Of a stretch of 64,000 nucleotides of DNA, positions 41,047 through 52,122 are shown piece after piece (the stretch's first letter is position 1; every line of letters begins with the position of its first letter). The translations under genes and the position numbers were made by a program. The notes beneath the pieces were generated by a model that made no database searches, was not told the origin of the DNA, and worked only from the letters and a program-made list of their open reading frames with translations. The DNA is from Kalaharituber pfeilii. Lineage: Eukaryota; Ascomycota; Pezizomycetes; Pezizales; Pezizaceae. The stretch covers positions 186,001 to 250,000 of the forward strand of contig WHUZ01000080.1 in NCBI GenBank assembly GCA_015179045.1. Reading direction: 5' to 3'.

Positions 41047-41818
41047 CTCCTCCCGCCATTTCGACAACGAAAGTGGCCATTCATTCTGGAGTTCAAAGAA
41101 GCAGACTACCGCTGCCCGCTCATTAATGGTCAGGTCCTTACCCCCGATTACGATGTAGTCCTTGGTCATGTGGGTAATTTTTGGTACCCGATGGTAGAGG
41201 TGTGCGATCTGAGCCTCGATCTCTTTTTCGATCAGGTTACGTTCCTTAGCCACCCTCCGCAGGACCTTTTTAAAGTCGGGGGTATTGGACAAAGCAATGA
41301 GCTTGTCACTGGTTCCTCTTTTTTTTTCAATTTTTTGCAGGTATAGCGCTTCGTTACCAATCCACTCTGTCCGTGTAGATTAGTTAGCCAGTATACCATT
41401 TATCACGTGCACAGAGACATTTTCAGTACCCAAAGCCCCACGCAGATTGAACTTCCCCCTCAGCCGCATAGTGCCTTCCTGCATCTTGCTCAAATCTTCC
41501 TTCATGAAGAAACAGTCAGTTCATGCAGACATTGTGAAGCCTGAGACCATATACTTTGCCTGCGGCGATATCACTTAAAGCTTTCTCAATTAGCCACTCG
41601 TGATCTTTGAACTCAGTCCGCCAATATTCTGCCGCCCATTCAAAGAATTTGGAAACCCGAATTTTTTTTTCTTCTTGTGTATACGATGTTGACCCTGCGT
41701 CATCGTGTGGCTGGAGGGCTGAATAGCGAGCTCTGAACGGAGTTCTGAAGGCAAGTGCAGGAATGAGTAAACTAGTCTTTCCCCTACTTAGAAGGCGCCT
41801 GGTGATAGTTGAGTACAT
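41047..41818 (-). pseudogene. Unidentified gene with a mitochondrial-type N-terminus, probably broken
   Basis: The ATG at 41818 opens MYSTITRRLLSRGKTSLLIPALAFRTPFRARYSA, an Arg/Ser-rich, acid-free leader typical of mitochondrial presequences. It continues to FEWAAEYWRTEFKDHEWLIEKALSDIAAGKVYGLRLH near 41535. A second block in another frame reads FMKEDLSKMQEGTMRLRGKFNLRGALGTENVSVHVINGILAN, stop (about 41382). The same frame continues past the stop as STRTEWIGNEALYLQKIEKKRG...TPDFKKVLRRVAKERNLIEKEIEAQIAHLYHRVPKITHMTKDYIVIGGKDLTINERAAVVCFFELQNEW to 41047. An intron could explain the first frame change. The in-frame TAA suggests a pseudogene or a second intron. I do not recognise the family. Confidence 0.45.
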
Positions 41819-42145
41819 ATTTGTATTCGAAAGATTATACAGAGAGGAAAAGAGGAGAGTATCCTTTTGAAGCAGGGGAGAATGGTAGGAAAGGTGTAAA
41901 AATAGGTTGGGAGTCAAATGGAGGATGGGGTGTGAATGGGTGAGCGCTGTCGGGTAGGCGATCAGGCTCACGCTTATGCCAAGACCGTAAGCTTGTACAG
42001 GTTTGTAGGCACGCCAAGCCCGACTGGTCAGAATAGCACCAGATAGAGTTGGATGACATAATCCACTGTAATTAATGAACTGTTGTTGACTGCGTTGTAG
42101 TCTCATCCCACGTGTGTTGTATGCCAAATCCGGAAACCAGGTCGA

Positions 42146-43700
42146 GATTTTTTTTTTTTTTATTTTTTTTTTTTTTTGTTATTCACGTAACCCCGCATAC
42201 AGGCTACCAGCCTATGGCAGGGACCCATATACCCGGGCCAGGTTTGAGACAACTAACTACGGAATCTACATACACCCTTGAGCACCCAGTGCCCTCCGTC
42301 CCCCGGTCCCCGGCTACCCCAGATCGAGGCAGGCGAACCAGTACTCGACCGGGTCACCTTCCACGCCTTCTTGCTTCCATCCTTTCTCCTCTAGGTCCTC
42401 CCAGGACTGCCAGGTGACATGTGCCCCGTTTTTGTTCTTCCTCTGGGGCCGCTCCAGTTCTGTGCATCTGAACACCACATGCTCAGCACTCCATGCCTCA
42501 CCACATGTGCATTGTACCTCCTCGCCACTGACCATCCTCCTCCACATAGCTCCGCCTTTTCCAGTCCGCAGCCAAGTGTAATTTGTGAGTGCTCTCCTGC
42601 CCCACTTCACGAATTTGCCCTTCCCAAACCCTGCACGCTCCCTCTCCTCTTTTCTTTTTCGAACCAACTCTTGACGCAGCCCACCCTCAGTGGCCTGCCC
42701 ATCATACCTCATGCCCTTGGCCCCCTCTTTGGTCAACTCATCCGCCTTCTCATTGCCTTCTATCCCCACGTGGGCCTTGACCCATGCCAGCTTCACTGCA
42801 TCCGCCTTCCTTAGCCTCCGCCGCCTCTCTGCAATCAGCTCTATCACCCGCGCTAGGTCTGCGGTTCTTGCCTTGCCAGTTTTTCCTGCTTTCTGGATTG
42901 CACTGATAGCTGCCTGAGAATCTGCGAGTAGTAGTACTTTTGCACTGCCATCAACTGCTTCAAGGGCACCCCTCATTCCTGAGACCTCACCGTCCCACAC
43001 AGTTGCCTTTGTGCCTACCCACCGGGACCCCTCTGACTCACCTGCTACCACCTGCCTCCAGCACCATCCGCCACCAACACCGCCTTCCTCACTGCGGCTG
43101 CCATCTGTAAAAATAGCCACCGAGTCACCCTTAGCCTCATTGATGGCCTTTTCCCATTTGGCTGGGGCGTCTTCCTTGCACAGCTTGAGGTCAATGACCT
43201 CAATGCCTGTCTGTGGTAGGTGTACATCTCGTCCCCAGGACACTCTCTCCTCCTCATTGACCTCGAGAGTGCTGGCAATCCTTCCAGCTACTGACTCAAA
43301 CCCATCATATTTGTCTGTAGCATAACTCAAGCTAAAGCCTCTCCAGTCCCTCCCCCTTTCACCCTCTCTGTCTGGGTCTGGGGCTACCATTCCAGTGAAG
43401 CTTTCCGGCCATAAATCTCCGACTCCTGTAGGGTCCCTCACTGATCTTAGTGCATATCTTGCTTGGCCTTGATCGAGAATCGTCGTTACACTCTCTACTC
43501 CAGCAATGGCCTCGACTTTTACTCTCGCTGCCCCTCGCACTGCACCAGTGCATTTTGCGGAGTGCTTGATACTGCAACTTCTCAAACTCCTCTCCACTGC
43601 TTCTGGCCTCTCCATCCTTGACACGGAGTATAGTATGTAAAGTACTAGCAGTAACCGGTCTCCTGACCGTGAGGCGCGCCGGGTGAGGGGGTCGGGATTC
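42146..43700 (-). mobile_element. 5'-truncated LINE of type B, source of the family-B tail
   Basis: The minus strand carries an RNase H ORF (43624-42314), then about 95 bp of UTR, then the family-B stem-loop (GTCCCTGCCATAGGCTGGTA, GCCTGTATGCGGGGTTACGT, GAATAAC) and an A-rich tract (T-rich on plus, 42149-42177). The 5' boundary is not resolved and no clear TSD was found. CCAGGTCGAGA and CCAGGTTTGAGAC flank only the tail and are imperfect. Confidence 0.8.
42314..43624 (-). CDS. LINE ORF2 C-terminal fragment with intact RNase H (type B)
   Basis: An uninterrupted 436-codon frame. Residues about 165-310 are an RNase H domain: SVAIFTDGSRSEEGG (Asp), VWDGEVSGMRGALEAV (Glu), VLLLADSQAAI (Asp) and AWVKAHVGIEGNEKADELTKEG (His and Asp) keep all catalytic positions. 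The C-terminus has a zinc-knuckle-like segment (CTCGEAWSAEHVVFRC). The N-terminal about 160 residues correspond to the RT-RNase H linker. The endonuclease and reverse transcriptase are missing, so it is a 5'-truncated but little-mutated copy. Its RNase H differs clearly in sequence from the type-A LINEs in this window. Confidence 0.85.
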   Translation of the reverse strand: MSRMERPEAVERSLRSCSIKHSAKCTGAVRGAARVKVEAIAGVESVTTILDQGQARYALRSVRDPTGVGDLWPESFTGMVAPDPDREGERGRDWRGFSLSYATDKYDGFESVAGRIASTLEVNEEERVSWGRDVHLPQTGIEVIDLKLCKEDAPAKWEKAINEAKGDSVAIFTDGSRSEEGGVGGGWCWRQVVAGESEGSRWVGTKATVWDGEVSGMRGALEAVDGSAKVLLLADSQAAISAIQKAGKTGKARTADLARVIELIAERRRRLRKADAVKLAWVKAHVGIEGNEKADELTKEGAKGMRYDGQATEGGLRQELVRKRKEERERAGFGKGKFVKWGRRALTNYTWLRTGKGGAMWRRMVSGEEVQCTCGEAWSAEHVVFRCTELERPQRKNKNGAHVTWQSWEDLEEKGWKQEGVEGDPVEYWFACLDLG

Positions 43701-44211
43701 TATCCTACAGCAGCACCATACTGATGTCCAATAGAGATAGTTCCAGTGGGAGGGGCGAGTGGATGCCTTTTTTTCCCTTACTTCTTTCTTTCGGCTGACT
43801 TGCTTGATTACAGGCTTTGAGTTTCTGGCACCTTATGGCACGTGTTTAATGGACTCTGAAAGTCTCCGGAGGTTGTTTTTCTCTCCATTCGTCGCTTGAT
43901 TTTTTATACCTGGCTATTGGATGATGGTGATGTGGTCAAGAACCAGCTGATGAGAGTGAAAAATGACGTCCGGGGTGCCTCAGTCTGAGACAAACGAATT
44001 CATACGATTCAGAGTGGTCTGAAGCGTAGTTTCGCCGCTTGCTGCTAGCAGACAGCGGACAGACCATAAACACTAGCTGTTGGCGACGAGTTGAGGGATT
44101 GAGGAGAAATGGGGATAGTAGGTGGAGGTGTCAGAGGGGTAGAAGAATTAACTTCATCTCGTTGTTGTTGGGGTTCCTTCCCTCGCGATTGCTTTTCGTT
44201 TCTTGCTTTTT
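43701..44211. other. No gene recognised
   Basis: Short overlapping frames with no domain. The sequence is not obviously repetitive. Confidence 0.25.
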
Positions 44212-44631
44212 CTATTTGTTGCTGACAAAGAATCGATACAGGTTAGTGTACCTACTATTGATATCTATCACCAGGAAGTACCGTTATCAGCATATATCTT
44301 ACCGCCTCCACCATTCCCCAACCGCCTTCACTAGCCTCCCATCACCATCTCTGGTACCCATGCTCACAAGATCAAAAACATGTGAATTCGGCATAGAGAT
44401 GTATGGTAACGGGAATAGTGAGTCGTTGAATTTATTGGCAAAATCCCTATAAAGACTGATTTTGGGAGAGCGGTAATGTTTTCCATCCCTGTTCAAAGCA
44501 TCCCAAGGCAACTGTTTCTCCTCGAATGGAACAAATTTGAGAAGCATTCGGAATCGGAGTGGGAGTGAACACTGGACGAGAGTTGGGTTGAAGTCGGAGG
44601 TAATCACCTCCGGGGTTCGTTCGCAACACAA
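44212..44631 (-). CDS. Possible 3' exons of an unidentified gene
   Basis: The minus frame from 44631 reads VQCSLPLRFRMLLKFVPFEEKQLPWDALN...KISLYRDFANKFNDSLFPLPYISMPNSHVFDLVSMGTRDGDGRLVKAVGEWWRR to a GT donor (44302/44301, GTAAGATAT). A CAG acceptor at 44224-44222 would add two codons and a stop (TAG at 44214-44212). The composition is protein-like, but no family is recognised and the upstream exons were not resolved. Confidence 0.3.
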
Positions 44632-44675
44632 TCGTCATTATCTTCTTCCTCATCCTCAACCCACCGAAAGGTTGT

Positions 44676-45300
44676 ATGTCGAAGTCTAGTTCAAGAAGCG
44701 CAAGTTCCCAGTCAAGTTCCAGTTCAGGTTTGGATCCGGACTCAGATTTGCACTTGGTGTCCCCCTCGAGGGGCCCCCCAACAAAAGACTGGGGTGATCG
44801 ATATGCCGAGAATACGAAACCGAAGAAACTAAACACAGGGGTTTATAGGCTGAGAAACCTCCCACGAAAAAGGTTATGATTACGGACGTTGTGAAGGAGG
44901 TGAAAACCATAGTGCAGGAGGAAATCGAGATGATCGCATGCAGGTGGTGTGGGGTATTTGGACCTTTGGGCATTGTCTCTCCTAGTAGTTTTCACGTTAT
45001 ATTTGAGGATGGAGCCGGAGATATGAATCGAGTTGTGAGACTGATGAGCGAAGGAAATAGGTGGAAGAGGGTAAAAAGGAAGAGGAGGTAAGAAAAGAAT
45101 CAGCGGCAGGCAGAGCCAACGGGGGCGACGAAGTAGGTATCGAGATCGGAATTGAAGAGACGAATGGCAGCGGAGAGAAAGGTCCATCGTCGTCCTTGAA
45201 TCTGGAAAAAGTCTCCGAGGAGGAAGCTGTGATTGAATTCCATTACTCTCTACAACAACAAACTCCAGATGGAATAATTGTTGACTCTTCCCCCATATAA
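44676..45300 (+). CDS. Possible small Ser-rich gene, structure unresolved
   Basis: ATG at 44676 (MSKSSSRSASSQSSSSSGLDPDSDLHLV) runs to a stop at 44879. Overlapping or spliced frames continue (TDVVKEVKTIVQEEIEMIACRWCG..., then an acidic stretch to 45300). It overlaps the antisense candidate at 44212-44631 only in its upstream part. A donor-like GTTATG near 44872 and GTAAGA near 45089 would be needed. Weakly supported. Confidence 0.2.
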
Positions 45301-45919
45301 TCTTCCCTCTGCCCTATAGTTTCAGGAAACATATATCGTCCCCTAGTCTGTGCCAATTAATTTTCCAATTAAGGGGCTTGACCTCGTACCCGACCCTTCG
45401 CTCTTTGAATTCAAGGGCACCAACGTTTGGATATTTGTCTGAGGGTACTACGTACGGGGTGCCAGAGTGCGGGGAAAGCAGGATTTACGTTCAGTATTGT
45501 CTAGCATTTTCACTATCAGCATCAGCAAGACGGCAATCATCGCCATCACCGCCATCACAGCCATCACAACTATCACTCCCTCTCCTATCCTATCTACATT
45601 GCTCAACTTCCTCACCCCCTCTGGGATTTTCCCTCATTACTCCCATCACCCCCTCCCCTCCACAGATCGAGGCGGCGCCGGGGCCAACATAGACATTGAA
45701 TGTTCCCACTGCACACATAGAACTAAAACAGACAGGCAGTATAGCAAGCAGGGAAAACTGAATCTGGATGATAAATAAGTACTGACTCCCATCCTCCTCA
45801 AATCATACCATGCGAAGTAGCCGGGAATGAGGAAGGAGGGTCGAAAGGAGAAAAGGTTGGAAACGTCAAAATGCTGTGAGGAGCAAGGAAAGAGAAGGAA
45901 AAACTGGAGAATAAATCAA
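45301..45919. other. No gene; short ATC/ACC-rich triplet run
   Basis: A stretch near 45535-45590 repeats CATCACCGCCATCACAGCCA-like triplets, giving Ile/Thr- or Ser/Pro-rich translations by composition only. Nothing else identified. Confidence 0.3.
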
Positions 45920-46679
45920 CTAATCACGCAAAGAATCGAAAAAGCCAGTCGATATATTCCGAGCTGGAAATTGATGCATGTGCTGCCGCAGCTGCTGCAT
46001 ATAGGAATAACAGTGCCAGCGTCCCAATCCCCGCAGAGGGACCAGTCCCTTAATCAAGAAAGCAGAGAAAATTATTACCACAACTATTACCCACACTGGA
46101 GGCGGTGGCTTCTCCGATATCGCATTCTGCGCGCTTGCAGGTGGTTTTGGAGCCTTGCATGATGGTGGATTGTCGGCGGCACAAAAAGCACGATAATACA
46201 AAATCCACACCGCCAGCCTCCGTAATAAGCAAGATGTGAGAGTAGGTACTTTGCTCCCAGGATCTGCCAAGTTGGATGTTGAATCCAGTTTTGCTTTTTG
46301 GTGGGATGAATTAACCCGCTTAGAAAACCACCTATACCACCGATAACACCATCGCCGCCTCCTTGAAAAGCCCCAACAGTCGCAAACCACCCGCAGCCAT
46401 CACAACCATACCAAACCCGACCTTGCACTTTCTTGCCCACCCCCACTGCCATACCAAAGTCGCCTCTGCAACCAGAATCAGCAACGCCAAAATGTTCGTA
46501 TGCAAACGAATCCCCGACGATTGAGCACGGACACTCCGGGAAGATGGTAATGAAGGAGAGGAAATCGTTACAGTATCGCTGTCATGAGGGGCGCATTGAG
46601 CCCCAAGACGTTGGAAATACCAGGAGGGGATCGAGGAGGAGTGGGATATCGGAAATTGTTCAGGTCCCGCCGTTACCAT
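45920..46679 (-). CDS. Possible multi-exon membrane protein gene
   Basis: Three overlapping minus frames look like exons of one gene. The first is MVTAGPEQFPISH...HTNILALLILVAEATLVWQWG...KVGFGMVVMAAGGLRLLGLFKEAAMVLSVV (46679-46332). The next is a middle segment with LIHPTKKQNWIQHPTWQILGAKYLLSHLAYYGGWRCGFCIIVLFV. The last contains PPPPVWVIVVVIIFSAFLIKGLVPL. Three to four hydrophobic stretches suggest transmembrane helices. Splice sites were not worked out and no family is recognised. Confidence 0.3.
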
Positions 46680-48536
46680 CGTTGATTATGGAGTGTAATT
46701 ACGTCGGCACGACTCAAGCTCCGTAAGGTTCCCGCAAACCTTTCGCAAACACACACACTGTTACCAAATTAGACGTGTAACTCCGAACGGATACTGTACC
46801 AGTCCAAAGTCCATCCACCTCCGCGCTCGCGTTACTGTCTCCATGGAAACGCACACCCAAAGCACTACCTCACGAAGAATGGATCCAAATACCTTCAATA
46901 TCAACGGGTTATGCGCCAACCACCGCCAACACTAACAGTTCATTTCCCCATAGTACTCCGAGAAATTACACTACAGCAACACACCGCCGGGGGAAGATGG
47001 ACAAGGCGAAAGAATGGTGGAATGACACATGGTGAGGATGAAGATAAGATCGCTAGGGGGTCAAAATTCGTAACGCTAATGCAGAAAGGGAGAGAATGGA
47101 AGGTTCAGGTAGTGTTGGCAAAGGGCAGGTCGAGAAGGAGATGGGGGCGATTTGGTCACCGATGAGGAGGTCCGGGGATTTAAGTAGTGGAAGGGAATTG
47201 TATGAGGTGGACTTAAGCTTTTAGATGACGTGGGGATCTTAGCGACCCAGAGTTGCGGGTTTCTTTAGTGGGTGAGAATGTACTCTACAGGGATACTAGT
47301 CTCGTAACCAGCAGGGATGTGTGGGTAGGTAAGTAGGGGTGACATACCAGTTGCTTTTCCGTTTGCCCTTTACACCGTTGAGACGATAAATCTGTACACT
47401 AAGAATGGGGTGTCTTATCGGACATTTTAGCAACACGACCTGCCCTTCCTTTTCTTCCCGTCTCTCTCTTCTTCCTACTCTGTCCTCCCCAGACCCCTGT
47501 GCCACCCCCTCAGCTGCTGCCAAGCCTTCATCATTTCCCCGACACTGTCCTTCGCGGTCTACGATGACGCGTAATAATCACTGGTTACTCCATCTGTGGA
47601 TTTCGCACATTCGAATCTCTCCTCACTTTGCAAGAACCGGTTAGGTAACGCAACAACGTTGCACACCTACATAGATACGAACTTTTCTATTTATTTGTTT
47701 GCGTGTTTGGTATTCGTGTATCTTCGATTTTTTGATTGACGAAGGGAGCCGCAGAAAATGGTGACCATGTTGAAAAGGAAAAGAAAAATAAAGATAAGAA
47801 ATATGTTACAAAGAACAAAAAAACATCCTCCCAAAAAGGTATGCTCGAAGCAAACCATTCGCGATCCAACTGAAAAAATGCGAGTGCACCACTCAATTCG
47901 CTTCGTGAGCGGAGCGGAACATATCTCTATTCAGTTCTTTGCACGTAGTCTCATTCGGGTGAAGAGCCAGTAGGTGGGCACTAAAATTTGTATCATGCTT
48001 GGTGGAATGTTGGAGTCTGCAGCACTAATTTTTGTAACTCTCCTTTGGATTTTCAGTTGAAATAATTGGATTAAAAAAGCAATAAAACTGAGATCTAGTC
48101 TAACATCCAACTACAAGCCCTACGCGGAAGTGTGTAAAGCACAAGAGATTTGATCCCGACGGTAGCCATAATTATCTTTTGGTGCATTCATTCTAATGAT
48201 TCTGTTTACTACGGGTACACCTATCATGCCGAGCCAAGAAGAGGGCACCGAGAAGCTGAGAATTCCCCGCAAAATGTCAATCTTGGGAATCGGGGAAAAA
48301 TTTGTTCAGAAAGGAAATCAAGCCAAAAAAATCCTAGGGTGTTGAGACCACTCTACCTGGTAAGTTGCAGCAGGCGGGACATTGATTGCGAAGCTTCACA
48401 AAGGTAGTAAGGATATTTAGACTACAGACAAGTACTCGAGCCGATATCGTCGGATATGAAAATCGCGAATACTTTTTGGTCAAAATCTACACAAATCACC
48501 ATTAAGTCTTCAAGGGAGCCCTGCAATTTTTAAAGG
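46680..48536. other. No convincing gene
   Basis: Short frames on both strands, none with a domain. The longest (46911-47165 and 47687-47896) look compositional. No retroposon tails found here. Confidence 0.25.
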
Positions 48537-48550
48537 AACTCCATAGGATA

Positions 48551-48609
48551 TTTTTTTTTTTTTTTTTAAATCACATAACCCCGCTTGTAGCACGTGGCCA
48601 TGGCAGGGT
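48551..48609 (-). mobile_element. Family-B tail-only retroposon, 59 bp
   Basis: T-tract, AAATCACATAACCCCGCTTG and TAGCACGTGGCCATGGCAGG. The left TSD is AACTCCATAGGATA (48537-48550). The right copy starts at 48610 (AACTCCATA) and, after the MITE, ends with GGATA at 49092-49096. So this copy came first and its right TSD was split by the MITE. Confidence 0.93.
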
Positions 48610-48618
48610 AACTCCATA

Positions 48619-49083
48619 TTAGTGAGCGGCACGAGCCGAGCCAGCTCGAGCCAGCTCGAGCCCGAGCTCGCGCGAGCTAGCTCGAGCTCGACTGATCTTG
48701 AGCTCGAGCTGGCTCGAGCTGGCCTGGCATGGGCTCGAGCTGGCTCGAGCTCAAACGAGCCAAGATCATGCTTGTGTTTTTCTTGACAGCTCGCTAAAAT
48801 GCTTAGCCAGTGCAACGTTTCATAAACTGTAAATACCTACTATAGTAACAATTAGAGACTTGGAGCTCATTCTGACCTAACAACAACTTCGAAATGCACA
48901 ATTTAGCTGATAGTAGTGAGAAACATGAAAATTTAGCTTGGTTTAGTTTAGTTTGTCAATATTATGATCCAGGCTCGAGCTCATGCCACGCCAGCTCGAG
49001 CCAGCTCGAGCCGAGCTCACTTACTCACGAGCTGGCTCGAGCTCACCCTCCAGCTCGGCTCGAGCTAGCTCGTGCCGCTCACT
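48619..49083. mobile_element. hAT-like MITE, 465 bp, 8-bp TSD
   Basis: The left end is TTAGTGAGCGGCACGAGC and the right end, reverse-complemented, is AGTGAGCGGCACGAGC, so the inverted repeats are about 16 bp. The TSD ACTCCATA lies at 48611-48618 and 49084-49091. An 8-bp TSD and AGTG-type ends fit the hAT superfamily. The subterminal regions are packed with CAGCTCGAG/GAGCTCGAGC palindromes, and the centre is AT-rich without coding capacity. Confidence 0.88.
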
Positions 49084-49096
49084 ACTCCATAGGATA

Positions 49097-50053
49097 GAGA
49101 CTGGATACTGAGTTCGAGGTATCTGACATAATTACCAGATCTGGTATCTATGCCAATGCCTGTTCTGTATTTGGAAAATCTCTACATGCCGAAAAGCCTG
49201 TATCTATCCACAAGCCGATTGACCGTATATTACTCTTGGTGCCGTGCAAAAGCAAACCAGATCTCGTACATGTTTCCTGAATGTCCTCTTTTGCGTCTGG
49301 TCTTATTTCATCCACCTCCGCTTCAAATTCTAGGGTGTTCTGCCTGTAGGTTTCTTTTTACCCGATAGGAAAAACGGTTCATACTTTGCGAAGGGACGGT
49401 ATCGGGTATGATTGCGAGGATTGGTTTCGGTTATTATAGTGTTCGTGCGCTGCAACTAGCTTTTGGCTTAGGCTGCGAATAAGTCTGGCCAATTACGTAG
49501 CTAGAGTGATATGTCCGTACTGTTAGTTATATAAGAACCAGCGATTGTAACCAGTGCGTTGTGACTTTATCGTGGGGAGCAAACCAATGACTACAATAAA
49601 AACAGGAGCAGGATGAATAAGTACGCTTTAACACTGCGATTGATATGAAGGGTATTCAAACCGAGGGATGTCGGCTTTTGTCTTATCCAGATTCTTTAAG
49701 GCCATTTCGGTCTAAAAGTCTAATCATGAGTACCCCCTGGATATTTAAACCGAAATAAGGGAGTAGAATATCCATACGCCTCCCAAGAGTACGTATATAT
49801 GTCCTATTTTTTTTGACCCCTAGTACTGCAATTATTCTTTTCTGTATTCCCTTGTCTTTTGCGAGGTAAGCCTGAAGCAGAGAAAAACAAGGAGTGGAAA
49901 TCATATTCTACTTAAGGTCAATATTGAACTACATACTTCAATCGGGATGAAGAAGAAACGAAAGAGAAAGGAGAAAAAAAGGAAAAAACGGTACTATTGT
50001 TCTTCACTTCTTCACCAGCTGGTGGGTCAGACGCTGCCATTTTTATTTTGATC
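49097..50053. other. No gene recognised
   Basis: Short frames without domains and no repeats with clear ends. Confidence 0.25.
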
Positions 50054-50065
50054 ATGCGCGCAAGT

Positions 50066-50374
50066 TGCGAGGCATGGAAGAAGAGACTACCGGGAGGAGA
50101 GACGGGGCTGAAGATGCCAATAGGAGTGGAGAAAGGGAAGGGGAAGGGGAAGGAAGAGGGGGAGAAGAAGGGGATGAAAGAGGGGGAGAAGAAGGGGATG
50201 ACACTGGCCGGGGTGCTGGACTGGGCAGCGAGTTAGCTGTTTTTTATTCGACCATTATTTTTCCTTTACGCTCTTTTCTTATCTATCATCTGCGAATCAC
50301 ACATTCTGTACTTAACACCTCGCCGTAGCCTGATAGGCGGTATGCGAGTAATGAAATAAAAAATAAAAAAAAAA
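50066..50374 (+). mobile_element. 5'-truncated LINE 3' end, 309 bp, 12-bp TSD
   Basis: The TSD ATGCGCGCAAGT lies at 50054-50065 and 50375-50386. It encodes a decayed ORF2 end (CEAWKKRLPGGE, compare CRVWKRRWPGGE), Gly/Glu/Lys-rich codons and a final stop near 50236. UTR, the family-A tail with compensated stems (CTCGCCGTAGCCTGATAGGC, GGTATGCGAGTAATG) and an A-tract follow. Confidence 0.92.
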
Positions 50375-50605
50375 ATGCGCGCAAGTCTCCGTGCAGTGGA
50401 TTGAAAGTTGAGTGCGCACGATTGTGACAAGCTGCCAAGCTCCGACAGCCTACGGAGGACAGGTACTGTACCAAAAAGTGCTGTGTTATTACTTCGGTAT
50501 GCATCGTAGCTTAACGGAACTACCACATTACATTAGTGAATTTCAAATTCAAAAATGCCAGCCATAAATAAAGCCGACTTGGCGTACATACACTTTCCCC
50601 GAATT

Positions 50606-51036
50606 TGCCGCAGGCAGTCTGTTCGCTGTGGCGGGACTTCCCCATGTTGCCATCGGCAACATCCTAGCGCCAGCAAGACACGGATAAGAACATAGATATT
50701 GTTATGCTGCCTCGAATCATGCTGGTATGTTTGATGTTTATCTGCGGGTTGAGGACTGCGTAACTGCAAACAGAGGTCTTTTTTGGTTTTTTATATCATT
50801 ACTCGCGTGCCGCCCTGGGGGCTATGGCGAGGTAAACAGAGGTCTCTGTGGTAATTTATATTTCTTACCCCCCACTCATTTCCTAATGCTGAAAATGGTC
50901 GAAACATTTTTTGGTGATGAGACTACTTTTACTATGTGTGCCGCACGCACAGCGAGGATTGTTGATAACTCTGTTATTTCCTAATACTCGCTCACTACCA
51001 CTCCGCGGGTTAATTCAACGTAGGCGATGTGTGCAT
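50606..51036 (+). repeat. Left arm of a near-identical 430-bp inverted repeat
   Basis: Near-perfect reverse complement of 51302-51733, with one 1-bp indel near 50692 and few substitutions. The arms are separated by about 265 bp. Each arm contains the same family-A retroposon with the same TSD. No transposase is encoded, and no flanking TSD is evident at 50606 or 51733. Confidence 0.92.
50780..50833 (-). mobile_element. Family-A tail-only retroposon in left arm, 54 bp
   Basis: TTTTTGGTTTTTTATATCAT, TACTCGCGTGCCGCCCTGGG and GGCTATGGCGAGGT. TSD AAACAGAGGTCT at 50768-50779 and 50834-50845. Outer stem CTCGC/GCGAG. Confidence 0.95.
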
Positions 51037-51301
51037 TACCCTCAACTCTGTCGCCACCGCCGGTGAATCCACCCCCATTGTGAAATGTGCCCTCACCTAA
51101 CTCTCAGCCACTTTTCCCTACCACCCCCATGATCTATTAACTACCTCTCCGCCCACACCGGCGCACATATTGCCAATCCTAGGTAGTTTCTGCAAAGTAG
51201 CATAGTGGAGAGATGGTATATGTCAGTTCAGGGTAATGCTGCAGAACACATGAAACACATGGAAGAGAGCACGTTGAAATGTACGTTTATTGTAAATTGG
51301 G

Positions 51302-51733
51302 ATGCACACATCGCCTACGTTGAATTAACCCGCGGAGTGGTAGTGAGCGAGTATTAGGAAATAACAGAGTTATCAACAATCCTCGCTGTGCGTGCGGCAC
51401 ACATAGTAAAAGTAGTCTCATCACCAAAAAATGTTTCGACCATTTTCAGCATTAGGAAATGAGTGGGGGGTAAGAAATATAAATTACCACAGAGACCTCT
51501 GTTTACCTCGCCATAGCCCCCAGGGCGGCACGCGAGTAATGATATAAAAAAACAAAAAAGACCTCTGTTTGCAGTTACGCAGTCCTCAACCCGCAGATAA
51601 ACATCAAACATACCAGCATGATTCGAGGCAGCATAACAATATCTAATGTTCTTATCCGTGTCTTGCTGGCGCTAGGATGTTGCCGATGGCAACATGGGGA
51701 AGTCCCGCCACAGCGAACAGACTGCCTGCGGCA
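51302..51733 (-). repeat. Right arm of the near-identical inverted repeat
   Basis: Reverse-complement partner of 50606-51036. It starts ATGCACACATCGCCTACGTT and ends GACTGCCTGCGGCA. Confidence 0.92.
51505..51558 (+). mobile_element. Family-A tail-only retroposon in right arm, 54 bp
   Basis: ACCTCGCCATAGCCCCCAGG, GCGGCACGCGAGTAATGATA, then an A-rich tract with one C. TSD AGACCTCTGTTT at 51493-51504 and 51559-51570. It is the mirror copy of 50780-50833, so it was duplicated with the arm rather than inserted independently. Confidence 0.93.
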
Positions 51734-52122
51734 TACAAGCAAAGGAAAAAGGCACACGGGGACGAATCTCGGGGGGCTTCGGGGATTGTATTGAAAGGTC
51801 ACGTGTGTCGAGTTTGAAAAAATCAGACGATGGTAAACACATCCGACTGGACTGGCGGTATTGCATTCATTGATAGAGCAACGGACGGAGATGTATCCGC
51901 ATGATATTGCTTGCGGGTTCAATAGGGATAGTTCAGACGAATAGAGGGTAGCAGGGAAAAGATACATTGCAATTGCTGTTAACGTTTGAGAAAGTGAGCA
52001 GGTCCGCTGCATTAGACCACGAAGTTGGAGCCTGCACCCAGAGTGACATGAAACTTGCAAACAAAAAAACAAAGGAAAAAAATAAAAAAGACGAACAAAA
52101 GATATCCACTCCAACTCAACTA

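Noticed and set aside
44876..45300. Two further independent plus-strand genes
   Set aside because: One frame begins with a non-ATG codon and both overlap in a way better explained by unresolved splicing or no gene.
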